NCBI GenBank assembly: GCA_023440105.1
Contig: JAEXSY010000298.1
Coordinates: forward strand, 1 to 11,274
Length of the DNA stretch: 11,274 nt
From: Bacillota bacterium
Lineage (GTDB): Bacteria > Bacillota > Clostridia > Clostridiales > Clostridiaceae
Direction of reading: 5' to 3'
Of this stretch, positions 1-6,240 are shown in pieces; the stretch's first letter is position 1; the number at the start of each line of letters is the position of its first letter. The notes beneath the pieces were generated by a model, which saw only the letters and a list, made by a program, of their open reading frames with translations, searched no databases and was not told the origin of the DNA. The position numbers and the translations under genes are program-made.

Positions 1-463
1 AGTAGAAGGAATAAACTATTTCTTTATGTCTAGGGAAGAGTTTGAAAGCAAAATAGCAGATAATGACTTTTTAGAATACGCTGAGGTATACGGAAACTTA
101 TATGGAACTCCAAAGTCTAGAGTTGAGGATATACTAAACTCAGGTAAAGATGTGATTTTAGAGATTGATATTCAGGGCGCTATGCAGGTTAAAGAAAGAG
201 TTAAAGAAGGAGTTTTTATATTTATTATGCCTCCATCTATGGAGGAGCTAAAACAAAGGATAATTAAAAGAGGTAGTGAAACTCCTGAATCATTAAGCAA
301 AAGATTCGCCTCTGCTTTTGAAGAGATGAATTTCATTTCCAAATATGATTATGCTGTAGTAAATGATACTGTGGATTTAGCTGTCAAAAAAGTTGAAAGC
401 ATTATTATGGCAGAAAAATGCAGAGTAGGTAGAATAGTAGAAAATAACGTACATATAGAATAA
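1..463 (+). CDS. gmk: Guanylate kinase, 5'-truncated by the window edge
   Basis: Catalyses ATP + GMP to ADP + GDP in the cytoplasm, an essential step of guanine nucleotide supply. The open frame runs from base 2 with no start codon of its own. The ATG at 26 is internal, because the eight codons before it (VEGINYFF) continue the family's conserved segment. About 50 N-terminal residues, including the P-loop, lie outside the window, against a usual length of about 205. In the 153 visible residues I see the GMP-binding region (YFFMSREEF, residues 6-14; GNLYGT, 31-36), the core strand EIDIQGA (54-60), the lid with KRGSETPE (89-96) and SKRF (99-102), and the late YDYAVVND segment (115-122). Nothing in the visible part looks damaged. 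It lies 11 bases before rpoZ, as in B. subtilis. Firmicutes guanylate kinases are known (p)ppGpp targets, but that cannot be judged from this fragment. Confidence 0.96.
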   Translation, partial: VEGINYFFMSREEFESKIADNDFLEYAEVYGNLYGTPKSRVEDILNSGKDVILEIDIQGAMQVKERVKEGVFIFIMPPSMEELKQRIIKRGSETPESLSKRFASAFEEMNFISKYDYAVVNDTVDLAVKKVESIIMAEKCRVGRIVENNVHIE

Positions 464-468
464 GGAGG
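462..468 (+). promoter_or_regulatory. Ribosome binding site of rpoZ
   Basis: AAGGAGG begins inside the gmk stop codon and ends 6 bases before the ATG at 475. It fixes the rpoZ start at 475 rather than at the second in-frame ATG at 487, which has no comparable Shine-Dalgarno sequence at a usable distance. Confidence 0.85.
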
Positions 469-474
469 GTTATA

Positions 475-693
475 ATGAATAATTCTATGATTAATCCATC
501 AATAGTAGATCTATTAGACAAAGTTGATAATAGATATTCCTTAGTTATCGTAACTTCAAAAAGAGCTAGACAGATAATTGATGGAGCTGAGAAGCTAACA
601 GATACAAAGTCCAATAAAGCTCTTACACTAGCAATCAACGAGGTTAATGATAATCAAATTAGTTATGAAACCATAAAAGAAGGTTACAAATAA
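475..693 (+). CDS. rpoZ: RNA polymerase omega subunit
   Basis: A small accessory subunit of RNA polymerase that helps fold and hold the beta' subunit. The 72-residue product has the family core: NPSIVDLLDKVDNRYSLV (residues 7-24) followed by the conserved TSKRARQII (27-35), then a basic stretch and the helix ALTLAINEV (49-57). Length is normal for Firmicutes omega. It lacks the N-terminal MAR motif that contributes to ppGpp site 1 in proteobacterial omega, which is expected for Firmicutes, where ppGpp does not act through that site. It lies between gmk and coaBC, the usual place, with one base between its stop codon and the coaBC start. A start at Met5 would give the MINPSIV form often seen in clostridial omega, but the Shine-Dalgarno spacing favours the upstream ATG. 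Confidence 0.93.
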   Translation: MNNSMINPSIVDLLDKVDNRYSLVIVTSKRARQIIDGAEKLTDTKSNKALTLAINEVNDNQISYETIKEGYK

Positions 694-694
694 A

Positions 695-1882
695 ATGTCA
701 AAAAAATGTATAGTTGTAGGAGTTACAGGTGGTATTGCCGCCTATAAGTCACTAGATATTATTAGCAGATTAAAAAAGTTAGATTATGAGATACATGTAA
801 TAATGACAAAATCCGCCTGCGAGTTCGTAACACCCCTAAGCTTTCAAGCTCTTAGTCAGAATCCTGTAACCACAGATATGTTTGAAGAGCCTAAGGCCTG
901 GGAAATACAGCATATTTCACTGGCAAAAAAAGCTGATTTGATTCTCATTTCTCCAGGAACTGCTAATATCATTGGGAAAATAGCTAATGGCATAGCTGAT
1001 GATATGCTTACTACCACGGTAGTAGCTACCACTGCACCTATAATGATAGCTCCTGCAATGAATACCAACATGTATGCTAATCCTATTGTTCAGGATAATA
1101 TCAAAAAATTAAAAGCTCTTGGATACAATTTTATTGAACCTAATGAGGGTAGGCTGGCATGTGGTGATGTAGGTAAAGGTAAGCTAGCGGATACAGAAAT
1201 AATAGTAGACGCTGTTAATACATTGTTATATGAAACTAAAGATCTAAAGGGCAAGAAGGTTTTAGTAACAGCAGGACCTACCATTGCACCTTTGGATCCT
1301 GTTAGATGCATAACTAATCATTCCAGCGGGAAGATGGGATATGCCATCGCTGAGGAAGCTCGTGATAGAGGTGCTGAAGTATTCCTAATATCTGGTCCAA
1401 CGGCTATTAAACCACCCACAGGTATAAATATTACGTATGTAGAAACTAATAGTGAAATGTTAAATAGTGTATTGGATATATATGATAAAATGGATATAAT
1501 TATTAAGAGTGCCGCTGTTTCTGATTATAAAATAAAGGAATACTTTAAGGAAAAAATTAAAAAAGATGACAAAAGTTTTTCCATAGAGCTTGTTAAAGAC
1601 ACAGATATACTCCAAACATTAGGAGATAATAAGAAAAATCAAATACTAGTAGGCTTTGCTGCAGAAAGTAACGATGTTATTGCATATGCTACAAAAAAAC
1701 TCATAAAGAAGAATCTTGATTATATTGTTGCTAATGATATAACTCAAATAGATGGAGGCTTTAATTCAAATAATAATGTGGTCACTATTCTATCTAAAGA
1801 AGGAAGGATTCTTGAGCTAGGTAAGATGAACAAAAGAACCGTAGCAAAAAATCTTTTTGATTTTATCAGTAAGGAGCGCTAA
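695..1882 (+). CDS. coaBC: Bifunctional phosphopantothenoylcysteine decarboxylase / phosphopantothenate-cysteine ligase
   Basis: Two steps of coenzyme A synthesis: CoaB joins 4'-phosphopantothenate to cysteine using CTP, and CoaC (an FMN flavoprotein) decarboxylates the product to 4'-phosphopantetheine. The N-terminal CoaC half (about residues 1-180) shows the flavin-fold start GGIAAYKS (12-19), the catalytic His73 in QHISLA, the PAMN motif (120-123) and the substrate lid ACGDVGKG (155-162) with active-site Cys156. The CoaB half (about 187-395) shows TAGPTIAPLDPVR (192-204), TNHSSGKMG (207-215) with Asn208 matching the E. coli acyl-intermediate residue Asn210, AAVSDY (273-278), KIKK (287-290) and GFAAES (320-325). 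Length (395) matches the fused bacterial enzyme. An AGAAGG sequence lies upstream of the ATG, which follows the rpoZ stop by one base, suggesting coupled translation. The last codons form the 5' arm of a hairpin. Confidence 0.97.
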   Translation: MSKKCIVVGVTGGIAAYKSLDIISRLKKLDYEIHVIMTKSACEFVTPLSFQALSQNPVTTDMFEEPKAWEIQHISLAKKADLILISPGTANIIGKIANGIADDMLTTTVVATTAPIMIAPAMNTNMYANPIVQDNIKKLKALGYNFIEPNEGRLACGDVGKGKLADTEIIVDAVNTLLYETKDLKGKKVLVTAGPTIAPLDPVRCITNHSSGKMGYAIAEEARDRGAEVFLISGPTAIKPPTGINITYVETNSEMLNSVLDIYDKMDIIIKSAAVSDYKIKEYFKEKIKKDDKSFSIELVKDTDILQTLGDNKKNQILVGFAAESNDVIAYATKKLIKKNLDYIVANDITQIDGGFNSNNNVVTILSKEGRILELGKMNKRTVAKNLFDFISKER

Positions 1883-1893
1883 GGCGCTTTTTT
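1871..1893 (+). terminator. Short terminator-like hairpin overlapping the coaBC stop codon
   Basis: AGCGC (1875-1879) pairs with GCGCT (1884-1888) around the loop TAAG, which contains the coaBC stop codon. The stem can extend outward through two G-U and two A-U pairs into the T-run at 1888-1893. The perfect stem is only 5 base pairs, so termination may be partial, and ribosomes reaching the stop codon would cover the 5' arm. I see no good promoter in the 55-base gap that follows, so this may attenuate rather than end the transcript. Confidence 0.5.
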
Positions 1894-1920
1894 ATTTTCC
1901 CCCTCAAAAAAATACACCTT

Positions 1921-1931
1921 AAAAGGATGTG
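1921..1931 (+). promoter_or_regulatory. Ribosome binding site of priA
   Basis: AAAAGGATGTG is one base away from the ideal AAGGAGGTG and ends 6 bases before the ATG at 1938. It supports that start. The in-frame region upstream offers no better one. Confidence 0.7.
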
Positions 1932-1937
1932 AAATAA

Positions 1938-4130
1938 ATGTTTGCAGGGATAATAGTTAATAGTGAATCTATAGCTTTAGATAAAATCTTTACCTATAAG
2001 GTACCAGAGACTTTGGAAGGTAAAATAAAGATAGGTCAGATAGTAAATGTACCCTTTGGAAGAGGAAATAAATTAATTATGGGCTTTGTTTATTCTTTAG
2101 CTAAAGAAGAGCAGAGTGATTATAATAATATAAAAAGTATCCATTCAATTAAAATTCCGGAAGAGTTGTTTACAGAAGCTAATATAAAACTCATTGAATA
2201 TATAAAAGATAACTATCTATCAACTTATTTAGAAGCTTTGAAGCTATTTATACCAACAGGTATTCTTTCTGGTGCAAGAAGAAAAATAAAAATGGTATTA
2301 TACACTTGTAAAGATTTAGATGATAAATATGATAAAGAACCATACACATCAATATTCAATCTAATAAAGTCAAAGGAAGGTAAACTTATAAAAAATGATA
2401 TCTGCCAAAGACTTAATATATCTACAAGTCCACTTAATACTCTAATAAAGCATGGATTTATTACTGCAGGAGATAAAGTAGTTAATAGATATAATACCAG
2501 AGAATATGAAGCTTATTTTAAAAAAGAGCTCAATGAAGATCAAAAGAAGGTCTTTAGTGAAATAACATTGGGAGAGAATAGTATTTATCTCCTTAAAGGA
2601 GTTACAGGCTCTGGTAAAACTGAAGTTTACATGAATCTAGTAGAAGAGTACATAAAGCAAGATAAAAGTTCTATTGTCCTTGTGCCTGAAATAGCTTTGA
2701 CTCCTCAGATGGTAGAGAGATTTAAGGGACGATTTGGAAGAGATATAGCCATATTTCATAGCAGGTTATCCGATGGTGAGAGGTTTGATGAATGGTATAG
2801 AGTTAAAGAAGGCAGGGTTAAGCTTGCTATAGGAGCAAGATCAGCTTTATTTCTTCCCTTTTCCAACCTGGGCCTAATAATTGTTGATGAGGAACATGAA
2901 AATAGCTATAAATCTGAAAGTGACCCTAAATACCATGTTAAAGATATAGCAGTTTTTTTGAGTAAGAATAATAACTGTAAAGTAGTACTAGGTTCTGCTA
3001 CGCCTAGTATTGAATCCTATCATAATGCTATGAAAGGAAAATATAAACTGGTTCAATTAAATAATCGAATCGATGGTGCTACTATGCCATTAATAACTCT
3101 TGTTGATATGAGAGAAGAGCTAGCGAATAATAACCGTTCGATATTTAGTAAGCAGCTTTATGAGGATATCAAATTAGGACTTTCTAAAAAGGAACAGATT
3201 ATTCTCTTTTTGAATAGAAGGGGATATTCAACCTTTGTTTCTTGTAGAAAATGCGGCTATGTATTCAAATGTCCTAATTGCGACATTTCTCTAACCTACC
3301 ACAATAATGGTAGACTAATCTGTCATTATTGTGGTCATCAAGAAGCTTCTAGAAGCACATGCCCCAAATGCAGTAGCAGCTATGTAAAATATTTTGGAGT
3401 AGGAACTGAGAAGCTAGAAAAAGAGATTAATAAAACCTTCCCAAGTGCTAGAACTATAAGAATGGATTTTGACACTACCAGAAAAAAGAACTCATATGAA
3501 GAAATATATAAGAGTTTTAAAAATGGAGAAGCAGATATTTTACTAGGAACGCAAATGATAGCCAAAGGATTAGATTTTCCTAATGTAACCTTAGTGGGTG
3601 TTATATCTGCTGATTTATCCCTAAATTTACCTGATTTTAGAGCGTCAGAAAGAACCTTTCAATTAATTACTCAGGTTGCTGGAAGAGCGGGAAGAGATAA
3701 AAAACTAGGTAAGGTACTTGTACAGACCTATACTCCAGAGCATTATAGCCTCCAGTATGCAAAAAACTATGATTACGAAGGCTTTTATAAAGATGAAATT
3801 AAAATTAGAGAATTTATGACTGATCCACCTTTTTCTAAGATAATTCTGATTAATCTCAGTTCTGAAAAAGAAGATCTTTTAATAAATAAGTCTAATGAAG
3901 TAGCTATAAATCTAAAAGGAGAGTATAAATCTGATGAGTTCTCTATTCTAGGACCATCTCCATGCATAATATCTAGGATTAAGAGTATGTTTAGATGGCA
4001 GATAATAGTAAAGGGTAATATTGACAATGAAACAGCTCACAATATTAAAAATAGAGTCTATGCCTTGATAAAAGACGTATATAATGATATAAGAATAAAT
4101 ATAGATATTAATCCAAACAATTTATTATAA
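1938..4130 (+). CDS. priA: Primosomal protein N', replication restart helicase PriA
   Basis: A superfamily 2 DNA helicase that binds abandoned replication forks and starts reassembly of the replisome. The 730-residue protein has the N-terminal 3'-DNA-end-binding domain (about 1-105: LDKIFTYKVP at 14-23, VNVPFGRG at 37-44), a winged-helix-like linker (about 115-190), Walker A GVTGSGKT (221-228), the DEEH box (317-320) and GSATPS (352-357). Next come eight zinc-binding cysteines inserted in the helicase (436, 439, 445, 448, 462, 465, 475, 478; two Zn sites), then GTQMIAKGLDFPNV (537-550) and the final helicase motif QVAGRAGR (579-586). All key residues are present and the length is normal. Just after DEEH the family's usual PRYHA reads PKYHV, a mild change. 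It follows coaBC after a 55-base gap holding a terminator-like hairpin, and precedes def by 30 bases. A possible promoter lies inside its last codons. Confidence 0.97.
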   Translation: MFAGIIVNSESIALDKIFTYKVPETLEGKIKIGQIVNVPFGRGNKLIMGFVYSLAKEEQSDYNNIKSIHSIKIPEELFTEANIKLIEYIKDNYLSTYLEALKLFIPTGILSGARRKIKMVLYTCKDLDDKYDKEPYTSIFNLIKSKEGKLIKNDICQRLNISTSPLNTLIKHGFITAGDKVVNRYNTREYEAYFKKELNEDQKKVFSEITLGENSIYLLKGVTGSGKTEVYMNLVEEYIKQDKSSIVLVPEIALTPQMVERFKGRFGRDIAIFHSRLSDGERFDEWYRVKEGRVKLAIGARSALFLPFSNLGLIIVDEEHENSYKSESDPKYHVKDIAVFLSKNNNCKVVLGSATPSIESYHNAMKGKYKLVQLNNRIDGATMPLITLVDMREELANNNRSIFSKQLYEDIKLGLSKKEQIILFLNRRGYSTFVSCRKCGYVFKCPNCDISLTYHNNGRLICHYCGHQEASRSTCPKCSSSYVKYFGVGTEKLEKEINKTFPSARTIRMDFDTTRKKNSYEEIYKSFKNGEADILLGTQMIAKGLDFPNVTLVGVISADLSLNLPDFRASERTFQLITQVAGRAGRDKKLGKVLVQTYTPEHYSLQYAKNYDYEGFYKDEIKIREFMTDPPFSKIILINLSSEKEDLLINKSNEVAINLKGEYKSDEFSILGPSPCIISRIKSMFRWQIIVKGNIDNETAHNIKNRVYALIKDVYNDIRINIDINPNNLL
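4065..4093 (+). promoter_or_regulatory. Possible sigma-A-type promoter inside the end of priA, facing def
   Basis: TTGATA (4065-4070, 5 of 6 matches to TTGACA), a 17-base spacer and TATAAG (4088-4093, 5 of 6 matches to TATAAT) lie about 70 bases before def. A transcript from here would have a leader of about 60 bases. In DNA this AT-rich such matches arise by chance, so this is a candidate only. Confidence 0.3.
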
Positions 4131-4160
4131 ATTATATTAGAAAATAAGGAGGTTTGCATA

Positions 4161-4610
4161 ATGGCTTTAAGAAATATAAGAACTGTTGGCGATGATGTTT
4201 TAAGAAAAAAATGTAAAATGGTGGATGATATTAATAATAGAGTTAGAACCCTTATAAAGGATATGTTTGATACTATGTATCATGCTGAAGGAGTAGGCCT
4301 TGCTGCTCCGCAGGTTGGAATACTAAAGAGGATATTTGTTGTTGATATTGGAGAAGGTCCATGGGTGTTCATAAATCCTGAAATAATAGAAGTAAGTGGA
4401 AGTCAGATAGATGTAGAAGGTTGTCTTAGTATCCCCAACGAGCAGGGAGAAGTTGAAAGACCTAATATTGTGAAGGTTAAAGCTCTCGATGAAAAAGGAG
4501 AAGAGTTTACAGTAGTTGCTGAAGGCTTTTTTGCGAGAGCCATCTGTCATGAAAATGATCATTTAAATGGTGTTCTATATACAGATAAACTCTATGATAA
4601 GGAGAGCTAG
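4161..4610 (+). CDS. def: Peptide deformylase
   Basis: Removes the formyl group from the N-terminal methionine of new proteins; a metal enzyme acting at the ribosome exit. The 149-residue protein has all three family motifs: GVGLAAPQVG (residues 44-53), EGCLS (86-90) with metal ligand Cys88, and HENDH (130-134) with metal ligands His130 and His134 and catalytic Glu131. The N-terminus (MALRNIRTVGDDVLRKK) is typical of clostridial deformylases, and the length fits the short form without long insertions. A strong AAGGAGG (4146-4152) precedes the ATG. It lies directly before fmt, the enzyme that adds the formyl group this one removes. Its last codons AAG GAG AGC TAG contain the Shine-Dalgarno sequence of fmt, so the two genes are probably translationally coupled. 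Confidence 0.97.
   Translation: MALRNIRTVGDDVLRKKCKMVDDINNRVRTLIKDMFDTMYHAEGVGLAAPQVGILKRIFVVDIGEGPWVFINPEIIEVSGSQIDVEGCLSIPNEQGEVERPNIVKVKALDEKGEEFTVVAEGFFARAICHENDHLNGVLYTDKLYDKES
4599..4606 (+). promoter_or_regulatory. Ribosome binding site of fmt, inside the end of def
   Basis: AAGGAGAG lies in the last codons of def, with 7 bases between GGAG and the ATG at 4612. It decides the fmt start: the open frame reaches back to an ATG at 4567, but that one lies inside def, upstream of this site, and would add 15 residues before the conserved N-terminus. Confidence 0.85.
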
Positions 4611-4611
4611 T

Positions 4612-5550
4612 ATGAAAATTGTTTTTATGGGAACACCAGATTTTTCAGTTCCTTCATTAAGAAAACTTACGGAATATCATCATGTTGCAGCAGTTTTCAC
4701 ACAACCAGATAGGCCAAAAGGCAGGGGTAAAAAAATATCAATGTCTCCTGTAAAAGAGGTTGCAATAGAAAAAAATATTCCTGTTTATCAACCCCAAAAG
4801 CTAAAAAATAATCATGAAGCATTTGAGATAATAAAGAGCTATCAGCCAGATATAATAGTTGTAGTTGCCTTCGGGCAGATATTACCTAAAGAAATCTTAC
4901 AGCTCCCTAAATATGGTTGTGTAAATTTACATGCTTCCCTGCTTCCTAAATATAGAGGAGCAGCTCCAATAAACTGGTCTATAATCAATGGTGAAGAGGA
5001 AACAGGTAATACGACTATGCTTATGGCTGAAGGTCTTGATACCGGTGATATGCTTTTACAGGATGTTGTTAAATTGGATAATAATATCAATGCAGGAGAG
5101 CTTCATGATTTATTATCTTCAAGAGGAGCAGAATTATTAATAGCTACTTTAGATGGTCTTGAAGCAAATAATATTGTTCCTATACCTCAAGATGAAGCAT
5201 TAAGCTCTTACGTATCTATGCTCTCTAAAGAGATGGCTAATATAGATTGGAGCAGAACAGCAGAAGAAATTCATAACTTTATACGAGGATTAAACCCCTG
5301 GCCCATTGCATATAGCTATTACGAAAATCAAATGCTCAAAATATATGAAAGCGAAGTTATATCGCATAGTAGAACAGAAAAACCTGGAACTATTATTGAG
5401 GTGTCGAAGAATGGTATAAAAATAGCTTGCGGTGTGGGGGCTGTTCTTATAAAAAGAATCCAGTTCCCTAACTCAAAACCTATGTATGTCAAGGATTATT
5501 TAAATGGTAATGATATAAAAATCAAAACTTTACTCGGAAAGGAGAGATAG
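4612..5550 (+). CDS. fmt: Methionyl-tRNA formyltransferase
   Basis: Transfers a formyl group from 10-formyltetrahydrofolate to Met-tRNA(fMet), making the initiator used in bacterial translation. The 312-residue protein begins MKIVFMGTPDF, the family's canonical N-terminus. The catalytic domain (about 1-205) has the catalytic triad Asn105, His107 and Asp143, in VNLHASLLPKYRGAAP (104-119) and GLDTGDM (141-147), and the tRNA-contact loop PDRPKGRGKK (32-41). The C-terminal OB-like domain (about 210-312) holds the conserved FIRGLNPWPIAY segment. Length is normal. It starts one base after the def stop codon and ends AAG GAG AGA TAG, again supplying the ribosome binding site of the next gene. Together with def it completes the formylation/deformylation cycle. 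Confidence 0.97.
   Translation: MKIVFMGTPDFSVPSLRKLTEYHHVAAVFTQPDRPKGRGKKISMSPVKEVAIEKNIPVYQPQKLKNNHEAFEIIKSYQPDIIVVVAFGQILPKEILQLPKYGCVNLHASLLPKYRGAAPINWSIINGEEETGNTTMLMAEGLDTGDMLLQDVVKLDNNINAGELHDLLSSRGAELLIATLDGLEANNIVPIPQDEALSSYVSMLSKEMANIDWSRTAEEIHNFIRGLNPWPIAYSYYENQMLKIYESEVISHSRTEKPGTIIEVSKNGIKIACGVGAVLIKRIQFPNSKPMYVKDYLNGNDIKIKTLLGKER
5538..5546 (+). promoter_or_regulatory. Ribosome binding site of the YugP-type peptidase gene, inside the end of fmt
   Basis: AAAGGAGAG, encoded in the last codons of fmt, lies 5 bases before the ATG at 5552. The junction from AAGGAGAG to the ATG matches the def-fmt junction at all but one base. Confidence 0.8.
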
Positions 5551-5551
5551 T

Positions 5552-6232
5552 ATGTATTATGATTCAACATTTTTACTACTAATTCCAGCTTTAATCATAT
5601 CTTTTTGGGCTCAAAGCAAGATTTCCAGTACCTATAATAAATATTCTAGAGTGAATAATGCAAATGGTTTTACTGCATACCAGGTAGCTAGACAGCTTTT
5701 AGATGATGCAGGCTTATACAATATTCCTATTGAACAGGTTAGAGGGAACCTCACTGATCATTATGATCCAAAGAATAGAGTTCTTAGACTTTCTCAGACA
5801 GTCTATAACAGCTCGTCAGTTGCATCAATTGGTGTTGCAGCTCATGAAGTAGGTCACGCTATCCAGCATCAAGAAAGCTATATGCCTTTGATATTTAGGA
5901 ATACCATTGTTCCTCTAGCAAATATTGGTTCAAACTTTTCTTGGGGGTTATTTTTCCTAGGTATAATATTAGGGCTTCCAACCTTAACAGATATAGGGAT
6001 AATACTATTTTCTGCAGTAGTACTTTTCCAGCTAGTAACTCTTCCAGTAGAATTTAATGCTTCTAATAGGGCTATAGAATTGCTAGGAAGAAAAAGTATT
6101 CTAGTAAGGGAAGAATTATCTTCTGCAAAAAAAGTTTTAAACGCTGCTGCAATGACTTATATAGCGGCTACACTTATGTCTGTTGCTCAGCTTTTAAGAT
6201 TATTATTATTAAGTAATAGACGAAGAGACTAG
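5552..6232 (+). CDS. Membrane-bound zinc metallopeptidase, YugP family
   Basis: A putative neutral zinc peptidase of the family typified by B. subtilis YugP (Pfam Zn_peptidase_2); the substrate and biological role are not known to me. The 226-residue protein has an N-terminal membrane segment (about 7-20), then a soluble stretch with YNKYSRVNNANGFTAYQVA (28-46). The zinc motif HEVGHAIQH (98-106) follows, with zinc ligands His98 and His102 and catalytic Glu99. Two hydrophobic segments follow (about 118-140 and 145-166), then LPVEFNASNRA (164-174), whose Glu167 is the likely third zinc ligand, and a last membrane segment (about 196-220) before the basic tail SNRRRD. All catalytic residues expected of a gluzincin-like enzyme are present. 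It starts one base after fmt and its stop codon overlaps the ribosome binding site of rsmB, so it is embedded in the operon. The B. subtilis version of this cluster lacks a gene here. Confidence 0.9.
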   Translation: MYYDSTFLLLIPALIISFWAQSKISSTYNKYSRVNNANGFTAYQVARQLLDDAGLYNIPIEQVRGNLTDHYDPKNRVLRLSQTVYNSSSVASIGVAAHEVGHAIQHQESYMPLIFRNTIVPLANIGSNFSWGLFFLGIILGLPTLTDIGIILFSAVVLFQLVTLPVEFNASNRAIELLGRKSILVREELSSAKKVLNAAAMTYIAATLMSVAQLLRLLLLSNRRRD

Positions 6233-6237
6233 GAGGG
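6231..6237 (+). promoter_or_regulatory. Ribosome binding site of rsmB with tight spacing
   Basis: AGGAGGG overlaps the stop codon of the upstream peptidase gene. Only 4 bases separate the GGAGG core from the ATG at 6241, closer than at most junctions in this cluster. The conserved RsmB N-terminus begins right at this ATG, so the start is still secure. Confidence 0.7.
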
Positions 6238-6240
6238 CCA

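Noticed and set aside
26..28. ATG at 26 as the start of a complete gene
   Set aside because: The frame is open to the window edge and the codons before it encode conserved guanylate kinase residues, so the gene is cut by the window, not short.
1912..1931. Hairpin ACACCTT/AAGGATGT that might hide the priA ribosome binding site
   Set aside because: The loop would have only two bases and the stem needs a bulge, so it is unlikely to form.
4021..4048. Perfect TTGACA at 4021-4026 as a promoter for def
   Set aside because: The best -10 at a usable spacing is TATTAA, only 4 of 6 matches with a 16-base spacer. The pair at 4065-4093 is better balanced.
4567..4611. Upstream ATG that would extend fmt by 15 residues
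   Set aside because: It lies inside def, before the Shine-Dalgarno sequence at 4599-4606, and the conserved Fmt N-terminus MKIVFMGTPDF begins exactly at 4612.
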